NCBI GenBank assembly: GCA_002762735.1
Contig: PCVV01000051.1
Span: 1 to 12,102, forward strand
DNA length: 12,102 nt
Direction of reading: 5' to 3'
Origin: Candidatus Pacearchaeota archaeon CG11_big_fil_rev_8_21_14_0_20_30_13
GTDB lineage: Archaea; Nanobdellota; Nanobdellia; Pacearchaeales; GW2011-AR1
In this document: positions 11,804 to 12,102 of the stretch, piece after piece
Layout of the letters: each line of letters opens with the position of its first letter
Numbering within the stretch: position 1 is the stretch's first letter
Made by a program: the position numbers and the translations under genes
Notes under the pieces: generated by a model
The model's input: the letters and a program-made list of their open reading frames with translations, nothing else
Told to the model about the DNA's origin: nothing
Databases searched by the model: none

Positions 11804-12102
11804 TTAACTTAAAACCTTTTCTCCTAAAGAATCCATCTCTACAAATTTAAATTCTTGATGTTTTTCCATTTCTTTAAAATGTTCATGATTGGGCCTTAAA
11901 TCATAATCATAACTATTAGGATAATATCCAATTTTTCCTTCATCCAGCACCTTGAATTTTCCAGCCCCAACAATTTTATAAGACCCATTTTTATTCTCAA
12001 TGGGAATTGAATATTTTCTCTCTTTACCCATTCTTGTTTCAAAAGAAATTTTGAATTCTCTCAATAATCTTTCAAGAATTTTAGAATGGTTAAAATCACT
12101 TA
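11804..12102 (-). CDS. C-terminal part of an unrecognised protein (5' end outside window)
   Basis: The minus-strand frame is open from the right edge to a TAA at 11804-11806, giving 98 residues. The first visible in-frame start-like codon is a TTG at 12064, but upstream codons read SDFNHSKILERLL without a stop, so the gene very probably begins outside the window. The visible part has a basic stretch (FETRMGKERKYSIP), a Gly/Lys-rich IVGAGKFKVLDEGKIGYYP, a Tyr/Asp-rich SYDYDLRPNHEHF and a charged end. No cysteine, no membrane helix, no recognised domain. Same strand as the radical SAM gene, 31 nt before it. Confidence 0.65.
   Translation of the reverse strand, partial: SDFNHSKILERLLREFKISFETRMGKERKYSIPIENKNGSYKIVGAGKFKVLDEGKIGYYPNSYDYDLRPNHEHFKEMEKHQEFKFVEMDSLGEKVLS

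Noticed and set aside
1..12102. CRISPR arrays, transposase genes, replication origin repeats
   Set aside because: I looked for regularly spaced repeats, transposase motifs and clustered origin-like repeats on both strands and found none.

Overview
The window reads as a piece of a low-GC DPANN-type archaeal chromosome (Pacearchaeota/Woesearchaeota-like; the lineage is inferred). The evidence is archaeal-type ribosomal proteins eL33 (L35Ae) and uL16 (L10e) encoded back to back, an archaeal Trm11/Trm-G10-like tRNA methyltransferase, two tRNA genes without encoded CCA, and archaeal promoters: a TATA element 21-29 nt upstream of nearly every start codon, with no convincing Shine-Dalgarno sites. 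Most genes therefore look monocistronic and leaderless.

Layout. 2-586 (+): C-terminal end of a nucleotidyltransferase-type protein cut by the window edge. It is a diverged paralog of the full-length 588-aa protein at 4037-5803 (-). 594-1310 (-): unrecognised charged protein. 1379-2191 (-): uL16 and eL33, stop and start codons abutting. 2241-2832 (-): decayed unknown gene with two in-frame stops and a frameshift, promoter still visible. 2893-3999 (-): Trm11-like methyltransferase with an unusual motif IV. 5855-6161 (-): broken mscL (mechanosensitive channel). 6199-6735 (-): two-helix membrane protein. 6822-7061 (-): small soluble protein. 7101-7118: partial copy of the 3' end of tRNA-Val. 7172-7354 (-): 60-aa membrane peptide. 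7398-7468 (-): tRNA-Val(UAC). 7507-8121 (-): DedA-family membrane protein. 8163-8618 (-): nucleoside 2-deoxyribosyltransferase-like protein. 8743-9036 (-): small unknown. 9091-9161 (-): tRNA-Gly(GCC). 9267-10361 (+): SemiSWEET-like PQ-loop protein followed after 3 nt by a TatD-family metal hydrolase. 10394-10669 (+): small unknown. 10666-11772 (-): radical SAM/SPASM protein. 11804-12102 (-): C-terminal end of an unknown protein cut by the right edge.

How it fits together. Only two pairs look like operons: eL33-uL16 and SemiSWEET-TatD. The rest is single genes for translation, tRNA modification, membrane and solute functions, interrupted by signs of gene loss (two multi-lesion pseudogenes) and a possible small integration scar at tRNA-Val. 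I see no CRISPR array, insertion sequence or recognisable defence cassette. The most noteworthy items are the tRNA-Val fragment repeat, the odd tRNA-Val T-loop, the two pseudogenes, the motif IV change in the methyltransferase, and the radical SAM/SPASM enzyme beside small unknown proteins.
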